The notes beneath the pieces are model-generated. The model was not told the DNA's origin. It made no database searches and saw nothing but the letters and a program-made list of their open reading frames with translations. Positions 12,410 through 23,952 of a stretch of DNA of 64,000 nt are shown here, piece after piece; position 1 is the stretch's first letter; every line of letters starts with the position of its first letter. Both the position numbers and the translations under genes were made by a program. The stretch comes from Diorhabda sublineata (lineage: Eukaryota; Arthropoda; Insecta; Coleoptera; Chrysomelidae). Where the stretch lies: contig NC_079474.1 of the NCBI RefSeq assembly GCF_026230105.1, positions 34,920,294-34,984,293 on the forward strand. The letters run 5' to 3'.

Positions 12410-14510
12410 TCAAATTTCAATAATTCTAATAGTAAAAGTAAATTGTTTATTAATAAAATGTTCAAGTTGATCGTAACTAAAAATGACATTGTATCTATCA
12501 TCATCGAAAGCAGTCTCATTACCAGTCATAGGACCGCAAGGTTTTGACATGAGAGCTCTGCAATCATGTCCATAAGTATCGTAAATTTCTACTTCGAAAT
12601 GATACTTGGTACTCTCCCCCGAAGGTCCAATGAACTGCCCAGCAAACATAAAACTTTCATCCATAAAAGTAAAATGGACTTTGAACAGCAACGAATCATG
12701 TTTGATGATGAAACAATCATCGATGTTGGTTTCCAGAGGATTATTTTCCTGTCTATAGAATGGCATGGTAACTGTGTCCAATTCTAATAGATTTTCGTAA
12801 TGTTGGGATTCCACGTGATCGTATATATCTTTGTACCCCATCTCTTTATTACAATCAAAGTAATCTCGGAGGGGGCATTTGTATAAGGAATGGACGCAAG
12901 TTGCTTCATGTAATTTTATATCTTTCGCTTTAGCCATGTGATCACACCTTTTGAATTTACAGGGGTAATTGATGTGTTGGATGATTTGAGCCAAAGCGAA
13001 ATTCTGGGTGTTTTGGAATTCGCTTCTACATGTCGGACATTCACTTACGCTTTTTTTACAATCTGTACAGATGCTATGACCTATTATACATTGATAGATC
13101 GGAGGAACCATGTACTCTAAACAAACCTGAAAATTGAATAGAAACTTTTGCCTGAAACGGAATAAAAAAAAGCGAAATTACAAATTTTTAGTATGAAAAG
13201 TACATTTTCTACCAAATTTCACTATAGGTATCTGTAATTTCCAAAAAAAACTCAATACAAAAATTATAATTTTTTTAAATATGAAAAATAATGAAAATGA
13301 TTGATATTTTTGAGATATGGCAACTACAAGACGGCCATTTTGACGATCACATAAACACGTTTTTATTTATCCAACACGTAATTTTAAAAAAATACAAAAT
13401 AATATAAATAATAATAATATGAATGAAATATTTCTGTAAATTATAAATAAAGACTATTTATTTTATATATGGAATAATTCATAGGCATTAAAATGTCAAA
13501 CGAAACGTCAGAAGTCAAAACAAATCTGAGAATTCGCTTTCAAGATTCGTGATAAAAATTTATACAACTGAACACGAACTGAGAAGTGAGATCCAGATAA
13601 AGTAGACTACCGAACTGTCAGAGTGATCAGATGTAACTAATCGAACGTAGTTATATATAAAAGAAGAATTCCAACAATGTCAAATTACTTAAATATCAAT
13701 TTTGTTAGAAGTATTACTCACCATACATTCTAGTTCTTGAAGAAGTTCATAGTTGAGATCTGGACTACGTTTATCTTCGATCTCCTCATCTTCATTTTCT
13801 TCATCACTAAGAATTTCTTCCTCAAATATCTCGATTTTTGCCAAAATTATCAACGGATCGTTCAAGATACTATTTATAACTTCTTTGTTAATCTGAACGG
13901 TGTTATTAATTTTCTCGACGATTTCGTGCATCGTGGATTTGTTGCCGTTTTCTAAAATAATCTTAAACGAAGCGTTTCTTTCGAAATTATCATTTCCTAT
14001 GCACGAAACCGTACAGAAAAACATGTGTTTTTTCGAATCGGTTGTTCGATTTACCAAATAAAGTTCTTCTGAATATGGAAATAGATAATTTACGTTATGA
14101 TTGTTGACGAAATCTATTTCGAAAAATTCCTCGTTTTGTATTAACATTTTGTGTTTAGTCTCGAAATGATTCAGAAGTTTTTCAACGAAACCTTTCCAAC
14201 TGCAAGGTGGAGTAGTGATTGCTGGGCAATTGTATTTTTTAAAAGTACAAATTTTTTCATGCTGAGCCACATCTCGAGGATACAAAGTGATTTTGCAACC
14301 ATTTTCTTTATTGCAACAAGGAAATTTAATATTTTTGGCTAATATTTCGTAAGCTTCGTTGTGTATCCCGTTTTCGGGGTAGGGGCATCTACCGCAAGTA
14401 GAGCCCCCTTTGTAACAATATATCGGAAATTGGGATAAAATTTTTTGGCATGTTGCACAGAGGAGATGAGGTAAGTTTTTTAGTTGTAAAGAGTTTGTAA
14501 CACTATTCAT
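12410..14510 (-). CDS. SINA/SIAH-like E3 ubiquitin ligase with two fused SIAH modules
   Basis: Two coding exons, 14510-13722 (263 codons) and 13126-12410 (238 codons plus stop), join in phase 0 using donor ATG/GTGAGT and acceptor TTTTCAG, giving 501 aa. Module 1 has a degenerate RING-like segment (CATC, YC, CGRC; about residues 18-42) lacking the last CPxC pair, then a SIAH-type double zinc finger (about 65-120; CSWKGF and H..H) and a divergent C-terminal domain. An acidic linker (DEENEDEEIED) follows. Module 2 starts exactly across the intron: LEC/M then VCLEYMVPPIYQC rebuilds a complete C3HC4 RING (Cys262, Cys265, Cys275, His279, Cys282, Cys285, Cys292, Cys295), followed by SIAH zinc fingers and the TRAF-like substrate-binding sandwich ending FTIRIIEI. 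Family members transfer ubiquitin from an E2 to bound substrates. An acceptor TTTATAG just before the ATG and a strong donor near 15104 (minus strand) indicate a 5'UTR intron. If the two exons were separate genes, module 2 would lose half its RING, so fusion is favoured. Confidence 0.8.
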
Positions 14511-14511
14511 T

Positions 14512-16280
14512 CTATAAAAGAAAAAAAATGATCGTATTTTCAATGTACAACTCAAATTTATGACAAACAACACAACAGGACAAAAAAATTGAAAAAAAAA
14601 TACCCAAATTGTCTTTTAATTATTTCCATCACAAATCAACACTCAAAGAAAAAAAATTTTAGAAAAAATTGTAGTACTACACAGTTTTTTAAATCAGTAC
14701 AGCAAGAAAAATCGGTTACTTCTCTCCACAAGAAAAGAACTATAAACTAATTTTTTCCCCAAAAACATTATTTCAATAGTTACTTATCTAGATTTAAACT
14801 AAATATAGTACCAAAAAACTACTAAATGTTTCAAAAATTCCCCCAAAAAATAATCTATTTTTATAACAATCACTACGTAATATCCTTAATTATATATATA
14901 TATTTAGTCATCAGATAAACAACATAGTTGGATACAATTTTGATAAACTAGTTAAACTCGTTTTATACTAATTTGAAGTTAATAGAAGTCTGTAAATAGT
15001 ATTGACTCCAAAGTAACTTCACCCTAAAGTCCAGTTTAGAAATGAATATTATAAATAACAAATACAAACCTCCCAAGTATGAAATAATAAACTAATAACT
15101 TACCTTGGTTTGAATCAACAATATTAGATTACAAATTTTAACTCAAAATAAATGTTTTATTTGTTATATACCTATATATAACATAATTTCATCAATTAAA
15201 CAACTTCGGCACCACTTCATAAACACACTATTTCGTTTGCGGTTAGGACAGATCTGAAATTTTAGTAATTTTCCTTAATTATTAGCTTTGTTCGTGATAG
15301 TTGATTGGAACACATTCCGAATAAATTCTGTTCATCTTTTGACGTTTCTTTAGCGCATTCTCTGTTTAGAATATGTATAACCACGAATGATTTATGAATT
15401 TTTATACTCTATAGCTTATCTAACGTTTTTTAACGTAGTTTGTTGTAAATACCACGATATAATTGCTCTAGTCCGAGGAAATATTGATACGTAATCAAAA
15501 TAAAATTCAGAATTAGAAATTTGTGCTACACAAACACAGAATTTATAATCCCGAACGTGCTTTATTAGTACCGAGACTGAACAATTTCAAACTGAATCTG
15601 ATGACAAATATGTTTGAGAGCAGAACGCGAACAAAGTTATAATACAAACTAAAATTTTGATTTAATTGCTTATCATTTACGTTGTCATGTGTCATTTATA
15701 TTAGTGTAGATTTTACTTACACTTATACACAATGATATAAGATTTGTGTGTGATAAATGAATAATATGAATTTCGATTTAGTGATGATTCACTATTTAAT
15801 GTTATTTGTTAATTATTAATTTGATATTCGTACGCGATTTATAGTTTGAAAAAAAATGAATTAATAATTATTAGTTTTTAGATTATATTTTGATATTGTT
15901 CACTTTCGGTAAGTTATGTTTATTTTTATTTATATGATAATTTAATTTAAATAAGTTAAAATTATCATGGGCGTAGGGGTTTCACCTAACCGCCATAACC
16001 GTATTTTTATGTAGAGAAAAGTAGAACGTGATTATTACGTTTAGTTGAATTATTTAGTATAAATAGTTTATATTGTGTTAAAAACTAAATTAATATTTTG
16101 GTGATAAGTTTATTGAAATATAGGTTAAATTATTGTTAGTACGATATATTTTAAAAAGGTTTTTTTCTTCGTGTAACTTAATATTTGATTAAATTTGTGT
16201 ATTGTATTTAAATTCAGAGAAATTTGATTTTGAACACAATCAGGTATAATTGCCTATTGAATGTTTTTAACTATTTGTAG
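14512..16280. promoter_or_regulatory. Shared 5' region of two divergent SIAH-like genes
   Basis: The two SIAH-like genes point away from each other. A minus-strand donor (CCAAG/GTAAGTTA, about 15104) and a plus-strand donor (TTTCG/GTAAGTTATG, about 15909) each pair with an acceptor next to the respective ATG, so both genes appear to have one non-coding first exon. The presumed promoters therefore lie between about 15.1 and 15.9 kb. No TATA box or other core element was identified with confidence. Confidence 0.45.
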
Positions 16281-16286
16281 GCAAAG

Positions 16287-19200
16287 ATGAGTGCTTGTGT
16301 TTCCCTACCTTCGGATATATTGGAATCTTTAATTTGCTCAAATTGTAGCAACTATTTGTCTGTATTTCCAATTTATACAAAGATTGATAATTCAGGTGCA
16401 TTATGCGGCCGATGCAAGGTCGCGGAAGTTGATAAATATTTAAAAGACGAAGCTTACGAATGCATAGCTCAATTTTTAACTTTTCCATGCATGTATACCA
16501 AAAACGGATGCACCGAGAATCATATTCCGACAAAATTAGAACAGCATGAACGACGGTGTTCCTGGCAAAAATTGGGTTGTCCGAGCAAAAATTATTCAAA
16601 ATGTCAGTGGATAGGACATAGATCTGATTTAGAGAAACATTTCGCTTCACAGCATCCAAATCTCGTATTAAAAGATCGTCAATTTCAATTAAGTTTCATA
16701 AATTCACTAGAAGAAACATATTTGTTGTCTTATATGGAAGAATTGTTTATTTTAAAAAAGGAAATCGACGCCATGAAAGCGAATTGCTATTGTTCGGTAC
16801 AACATCTTCAATCGAGTGAAGAATCTAATAGTTTCGGTTACTCATTAAAAATTGAGAGCAGTGATAAGAACTACTTCTTTAATTGCCCTGAAAAAAGTAC
16901 TTGCAGTGATGAAAAGTTGAATTGCACCCAAATTACTGCCGATATTATCAAAGAAAAACTCTTTGGATCGGATTCAGTTATAGTTAATGTCAATATTTAG
17001 TTAACAATGCGGGGCTTGTTTTACAAGAAGAAACAGTTGAAGATGCTGATAAAACAAAGGTATGTTGAAATTTTTATCAAAACTCTCGTTATATAACGCG
17101 ATTTTTCACTTCCTGTTTTTTTCAATTATTACAACGTTGCCGCTTTTAACTGTTTATAAAAATGATTTTGCAACACTCTTTCTTGATAAATAAAGTAATT
17201 ATTCCATGTTATATAAATAAAAATATTTTTAATTGTATAATTATATCATTATAAGTCGGAATTTTATTTAAAATTGATATTTATCTTAAAAAAATTGACA
17301 CATAAAAATCTTTGTAAATATGGCAACTGTGTGATTTATAACTGAGCTGGGGTCAATGGAACATAATGGCGTTGTTGTCATTATGACCAAACAGAAATTT
17401 TGTGTACAGTAAATTTTTTTGGTTTCATTCATTTTATTAAGCATTAACATTGTGAAATTTCGTCAAAAATGTAAAATAATCATTATTTGTGAGTGTTTGG
17501 TATGTGAAAGTTAAATGATATTTATTCAGTTTCACCTGTCTGTCAGTACGAATTTCAAGGTTATGATACATTGTCTTAAACCAGTGACGTACTTATCCGT
17601 AAAATATTCATCTTATAAATAATTGTTATATACTATTGACATATAATTTTTAACTAACTTAACATTGACCTTAAAATATCAAAATAATTTATTTATTAGT
17701 TATTTTTTTTTCTCTGAATATATCTATAACTAGTTCAAATGTCAATGATGAGATTTTGATCATTTAAAAATTTATTTCAAGTGTTTTTGTGTTATTTTTT
17801 TGTATATACCCCTAGTTAGACACGTTTTAATTACTTAATACTTTGCGAATATACGAAGGTTGTTCAAGAAAATCCAACTTCAACCTGAAGATGCTAGCAC
17901 TTTTTTTGGAGGTATTTGAATTTGTGTTGATAATTTTTTTCGTTTATTTATATCTGTACCCCTAATTGAGACAAATTTTTAAAAAACCATGTAAATATAC
18001 GAGGTTTCTTCAAAAAAAATCAAGATATCACCACTTATTCAATAAATTAGGATTTGCGCATGCGTTGAAAGATTTTCACTCAAATTTCGGCCATTTTGGA
18101 CACTTATTTTCAATTTGACAATCGTGTAATTGAGTCTTTGTGAGATTTTTTTAAAATGAAAAAAATTGAGCATCCAGGTAATGAGAGATATTTTTTTTGT
18201 AAGGCAATACGCCTAAATCTGCGATAACAAGCGGAATCATCGGAAAAATTAATCAAATGATACAGGAAAACTATTTGATTGAGGTTAGAGTGACGATATA
18301 CGGTTTCAGCAAATTGAATCGATGTTTTTGCATCACTTCATAACTGTAGTTGAAAAATGGACCCGCTATTGAAAAGAAAAAAACTTTTTCCTGTTTCCTA
18401 ACCTCAAAGTTTCACATGCAGGAAAATACAATTGAAAAATATTATTTTTGTTGTAAGGTTAGTGACTTTACGAACAACCCCCGTATATGCAATTTTTTTT
18501 TCGCAAATTATTTTATTTGTACTCGTTATATTATTGAAAATTTATTTTATTTTCGTTAGTATTTTTAATTTTAAAACAAGAAATGTTACGCCACTGGCCA
18601 TCACATGAACAGTATTTACAATGTTGCCAGACTTTTTTTTCTACTACAGAAATGCTTATAAATTTTATTTAGTCTTTTATCAAGATTTTCTTATATTCAG
18701 TATTTATTATAAATCGTACTCTTTAACTGACTTTTTTTTATATACGACGGTAATCCAAAAAGTAATAGACATTTTCGAGATCAACTTTTAGATTGTATGG
18801 TTATAGCGCATTTGTTTTTACTATATATTAATTAAATCATTAAAATACAGGGGGTGATGAAAAAATACGGTAAATTATTTTATTAATACCAAATCAAAAT
18901 CGAAGAGAAATTTTTTAAATAGTTCAAATTATGTTGTTCATGGATGAGTATAGCAAATATGGCGTCGGTGTACTACGAAAACGTTTATTATTTTCAGGAA
19001 AACAGTTTGGAATTCAAGGTGAATTGGGACTTATTGGCAGAAATGGAATGTCCAATTTGCTATAATTACATGCTACCACCGATATTCCAATGTATCCATG
19101 GTCATAGTTTATGCGGAGCTTGTAAAGAGAATATAAACGGGATCTGCAAAAAAGTCGTTAAAGATACCAGGAACTTTACACTAGAAAAAACGGCGAACCG

Positions 19201-19753
19201 TTTACTATATCCCTGCAAATTTCACAAATCCGGTTGCACTTATTCGTGTCTAGCAACCGAAATAAAAGAGCATCAAAGTAGTTGCAGATTCGGTCCTCAA
19301 GAATGTCCATTAAGCGATTCCACTGATTGCAGTTGGAGTGGTTTCCATTCCGAAGTTTTCGCTCACGTGGAAAACAACCACAACGACGATATTCTAAAAG
19401 GCGATAAAATCGAAATACCTTTCGAAAGGGATCGAACGTCCAGCGTGGTGTATTTGATCGAACGCAAAAAAAAAATTTTCAAATTATGTTACGCATTCGA
19501 CGGATCGAAATTTTATTGGTGCGTGCAATTGGTTGGATTTTCGGAGGTAGCCAAAGATTACAGGTTCGAGGTCGATTTGATAGATTTGAGCGGTTCAAAG
19601 TTGAGGTTTTATCACTTGGGGTTGGTGGTACCGCTCACGAAATTGGCGGATTGTTACAAATGTCCCGGAAAATTCGTCGTGGCTACGTTGGAACAAGTGG
19701 AAAATTTCGTTACCAATTCCATTTGTTTCAGGGTTAACATTGTTGAAAAATGA
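16287..19753 (+). CDS. SINA/SIAH-like double-module gene with a linker frame break
   Basis: Exon 1 begins at ATG 16287, after a TTTGTAG acceptor. It encodes a module like module 1 of the minus-strand neighbour: degenerate RING (CSNC, CGRC), SIAH zinc fingers (CQWIG, H..H), then a domain ending SVIVNVNI. A TAG stop occurs at 16998-17000, yet coding continues in the frame starting at 17000 as an acidic linker (LVLQEETVEDADKTK) ending at a phase-0 donor, AAAG/GTATGT (17059/17060). Exon 2 (18998-19753, acceptor TTTTCAG, phase 0) encodes module 2: ECPIC, FQC, GH, SLC, GAC, SIAH zinc fingers and TRAF-like sandwich ending RVNIVEK. The RING retains one Cys where CPxC is expected (NGICKK). Module order, linker and intron phase match the neighbour, so one gene is inferred; a single missing base would explain the break (real mutation or sequencing error). 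Alternatively exon 1 makes a 237-aa protein and the 269-codon ORF starting at 18944 is separate. Confidence 0.65.
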
Positions 19754-20334
19754 TTCTTTCTATTCGTTTTAGAATCAACGTTGTTGAGAATATGATTTTT
19801 TTTGTTATTTTTTCTATTTTTTACGCATAGGTCTTTGTTTTTTGGGGAGTATCTTACGAGGGCTGTCGAAAAAGTAAGAAACGAAATATTGGAAACAAAT
19901 GGTTATAATTGGCCATAAACATTAGTGATAGACAAGTTGCTTTTTCTTCTTCTTTTTTGGAAAATTGTGAAAATCACTAGGCACAGAATCGAAATTATAG
20001 GGGAGGAAATCTTTCAATTAGTCATTTTAAGTCGGGTATTGTCGTGATAAAACTAGTTTTGAACAATTTTTCGTGAAAATTGTGTTCCCCCACTCCATAG
20101 ACTGTAGTTTTGTCTCTCAATCGACTCAAACCAACGTTTCGTCACCGATTCAGTTACGAATCACCAATAAAGTGTCTAGAAATGGCGTTATTTTGGAATA
20201 TATACCGATAATTTTCGAGATCAAGATGTCGAACATTTTTTACTTTTTTAAAAACCCTTGTATATCATTTATTTTATTCCGACAATATATATGTATTTAG
20301 TTTTAATAGTTTTTAAATCATGTATAATGTCCAA

Positions 20335-20347
20335 AATAAAAAATAAA
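20335..20347 (+). promoter_or_regulatory. Polyadenylation signals after the plus-strand SIAH-like gene
   Basis: Two AATAAA hexamers seven bases apart lie about 590 bases past the stop at 19753. They are the nearest clear candidates for its 3' end. Confidence 0.4.
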
Positions 20348-23300
20348 CGTATAAAACTGTTTTTACTTTCAATTTTTATAAAAATAATCTCGTGCGTAGC
20401 GCTCAAGCCTTTCCTGTACGTTGTTTAGTTTCTAAGCAAACATGAATAGAAATTTTCAAGTCAGAAATTGACTGTAAAAAACGTTTATTCATTGAACAAC
20501 CGAGAAAAAGTTCGAATCATCTCGAATTCACGCTTGCGTGGAACGAAATATATACGATTTGTTACATTTTTTATAGTATTACTTCAACTGGAATAATTAA
20601 AGGAGTTAATAATCTATCTTTATCTATTATATAAGAATCGATTCTGTCATTGCGAACAGCTGATGAATGTAGAATCGTGAACGATCGTTTGACGTCGTTC
20701 TGTCATTGTTTTTCGATGGAAACAGTTCATGAGAAATTAATTCATAGGTATTCAATCTTTCTGGTTTTTTGATTATGAATATTTGTTTGCTTGTAAACTG
20801 TATTTTTTACTATTAAAAATTAAACTATTAATTTTGTGTCAATTATCTTTTTGTATGCTTTAAAAATAGACAAAATTAATCGATTATGCATTCGAAATGT
20901 AGTTCTTGAATGTATTGCTGTACAAAATTCTAAATCACGGAATTTCATGTTGAAACCATTGATAAATTAGATGTCATTGAACTGGGTAACAAAGAACAGA
21001 GCCGGACTGATTCGAATTAGAATAAATTAGTATTTATTCAAAAAATAATGAAAATATACAGTAAATAGTTAGAAATAAGTATAGTTATGATTGTAAATTG
21101 TATATTAAAAAAAATAGTACCATACGAGTTTTTTTTCAATTATAGAGAAAATTATTGAAAAATTAACCAAAATATAAAAAAGGGAGTAAATAAAACAAAT
21201 TTAAACAAAAAATTATATTTTAATACAAATTATAAACAATTTATATATAACATATAGCACATACGAAGAAAGCTGAAAGCAATACAAATTTCAAAACGAA
21301 TCTGTAGGTAGGAAGCATTACCGAAAATTTCGATAAATGTGATTTAAAAAAAATGTAGTCTTTCGTTTTGTATCGAATATAAAATTCAAATTAGTGAACC
21401 AAACCGCCAAAATTAATTCAACACTGGATTTTAAAACAAAAACTACTGAATTAAATTACGTAACAGTGCCTCCATCTATGTACCAAATAGTAAACTATCA
21501 ATCAGTAACAGGTGACGTGTTCAAGAGAGATGTAGTAGCACAAACCGATTAGAGCTTGCTCTAAATAGGAAAATTTTTTTGATTATTTGACAAATGTCGA
21601 GAAATTTGAACGTCACAAACCAAATATTTTTAAATCGGGTTTATTTTTTGAATTCGATAGATTTCAAAATAATAAAAATTTTGACAGTTTAGTTTGACAC
21701 CAATTTAGAAAAAAAAATCGAAGCCTTTCGATTTTATTTCCTAACTGAATCATGGAAATATATAGAAAAAAAAAACAAATATATACGAGTGAAAAATAAT
21801 TTTAATGTGAAAATATATACAGGGTGGTCATTATTATTTACCGAAACGTAAAGGATCGTTTAAATTGACAAAAATATGAAAAAAATGTTAATTTGAAAAA
21901 ATAATTATGAAAATTGGATATATGTTCATAAATGAAGAAGGTATACTTGAACTACCATGACGATTTATTAATTTCTGTAAAAATTCAGAGAATAATAATA
22001 AAATATAAACAAAAAATATAAAAATAGATTTTTTTTTATTAGAATTTAGATCATTTTATTTTTTTTTCTAATGTCTACGAATTACTAGGAATCAAAAATA
22101 AAAATTACAGCGATATTTATAAGGAAATAATGAAGCTCGTAAAAAGATTGCCAGCTCGCTGAGGTATTATAATAGATTTTATTCAGTATTTATTAAAAGC
22201 CACGATTAATATTTCAAGAATAACCCATAAAGTGATTTTGAAGCAATTTTGAATATATATTATATAAAAAAATAAATATAATATGTTAAAATAATATCAA
22301 TTTAATTAAATATCGATATTTTTTTGAATTCGACTAAATTTTTTGGCACTTAAATCGACACAAGGAAAAATTAACGCGATAAAAATAATTTTCATACAAT
22401 TCCAGAGCAGTGTTGATATTTATTTACAATTTTTTTTCGGTACAATCAGCACATTAGCGAATAATTAGAGGAACGATTTTATAATTAAAAAGATACACTA
22501 CCCCAAAAAAATATTAGTATCATAGAATTTCGAAAAAAAATTGATAATAGACTCGCGGGGTTTTGGGTACATTTGAACTACTATTTGCGTAAAATTGCTT
22601 GGGATTTGATTAATGTTATTGAAGTTGAAGAAAATGAACAATAAGAGATGATTTGATGGCTAAAATTTGTTATGTTGTTTTGATGAAATCTTTTAGTGAA
22701 AAATTTTGAAATTATGATTTATACGAAAAGAAAAAACTTTTTTTTAAATTATATTTGGTTCTATGAAGATATTTGATACCAAAATGGTTTTATTATGAAA
22801 TTTGGTTGTAGATTTGAACTACTAGACATTTTTATATGAAAAATAATTAGAAAAAAGTGATACAACGAAAATAAACAAGTAAATATGTTAATTTTTTTGG
22901 AAAACGACTTAAAATGTGATGAAATTTGTAGAAAATAATGTTTATACAGGATAAAAAGATCAATAGAAAGAAATTTACTTTGGTAAAAGTGTTATAGTCT
23001 ATTTGGAAAGTAGAAAAGTGTAGAAAAGGCATTTTGATATGAAAATGGCTTCAAAAAAAGTCAAAAAAACAGAAAAATTTGATAATTTTGACAGTAAACA
23101 CCAAAATTTGCATCGTTTGAACGAAAAATAGTTATTTCGAAAATATAGTAACTATTAAGACGATCCGTTATAGTAGGTATGATTTTTTTTCGATTAAAGT
23201 TATTTTAGGGTATATTTGACCTACTAATCAAGTTTTCAACTCTAAATGAGGAATAAAAAAGTTATAGTCTATTTGGAAAGTAAAAAGGTCTATATAAAAT

Positions 23301-23952
23301 TTTTTCAAGGAAAAAAATGGCTCAAAACAAGTTTGACAATATTTAGACAAAAAAGAGTAAAATTTTTAAAGATAAATTGATTATTTCCTATTTATATAAA
23401 AAAAAACATTCAATTTTGATCAATTAGAAAAATGATGACTTGTATTAGGGTACATTTGAACTACCCATTGTTTACATTTTAATAAAATCGTAGTTTCGTT
23501 ACAACCTTTGTTAAACTTGATACAGAAAAAAAGAAAATATTCAATGGTTAAAAAACGTTATAGTCTGTTTGGAGGATACAAAAACAATAAAAAACCCTTC
23601 AACAAAAAGAAAAAGCAACAAAAAAATACGAAACTCAAAAAATAAATAAGATCCTGTAACAATATTTGATAACCTCCATTAGGGTACATTTGAACTACCA
23701 ACTTACAACAATAGAGGATACCCGAACATCCGGAAAGACTTATAGTCTATTTGGATAGTAAAAAAAAATCATTTCAAGAACGAAATGTAACTTTTTCAAG
23801 CAAATAGTTCAAGATGAGGACAAAATACTACAAATATATATCTAACCGTGAAAGAATCAACCCTAAATTTCTTGGAAGAGTGTATCATCGATATGCATCA
23901 CCGTATTTACACAAAACCTGAACATTTCAACCAAATCCACATCCGTTCAAAT
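20348..23952. other. Intergenic region between SIAH-like gene and RSK 3' end
   Basis: No coding exon is supported. The part nearest RSK (below 23953) must include the RSK 3'UTR. Long A- and T-runs dominate, and 22.5-23.8 kb carries a degenerate direct repeat described separately. Confidence 0.5.
22560..23765. repeat. Degenerate direct-repeat array with two conserved cores
   Basis: Core A, close to GGGTACATTTGAACTAC, recurs near 22564, 22807, 23210, 23448 and 23682. Core B, close to GTTATAGTCTATTTGGA, recurs near 22990, 23262, 23559 and 23740. Sequence between cores is highly diverged. Spacing of the A cores is about 235-240 bp or a larger interval. The array lies downstream of, or within, the RSK 3' region. 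Confidence 0.65.

Noticed and set aside
16906..16999. A short GT..AG intron (GTGATG to TATTTAG) that would bypass the stop in the plus-strand SIAH gene and restore frame
   Set aside because: The skipped stretch is clearly coding and aligns with the paralogue (QITADIIKEKL / QINKEVINSIL pattern), so removing it is less likely than a one-base deletion.
20440..20530. Possible tRNA suggested by GTTCGAATC near 20510
   Set aside because: No matching A box, acceptor stem or cloverleaf pairing in the preceding 70 bases.
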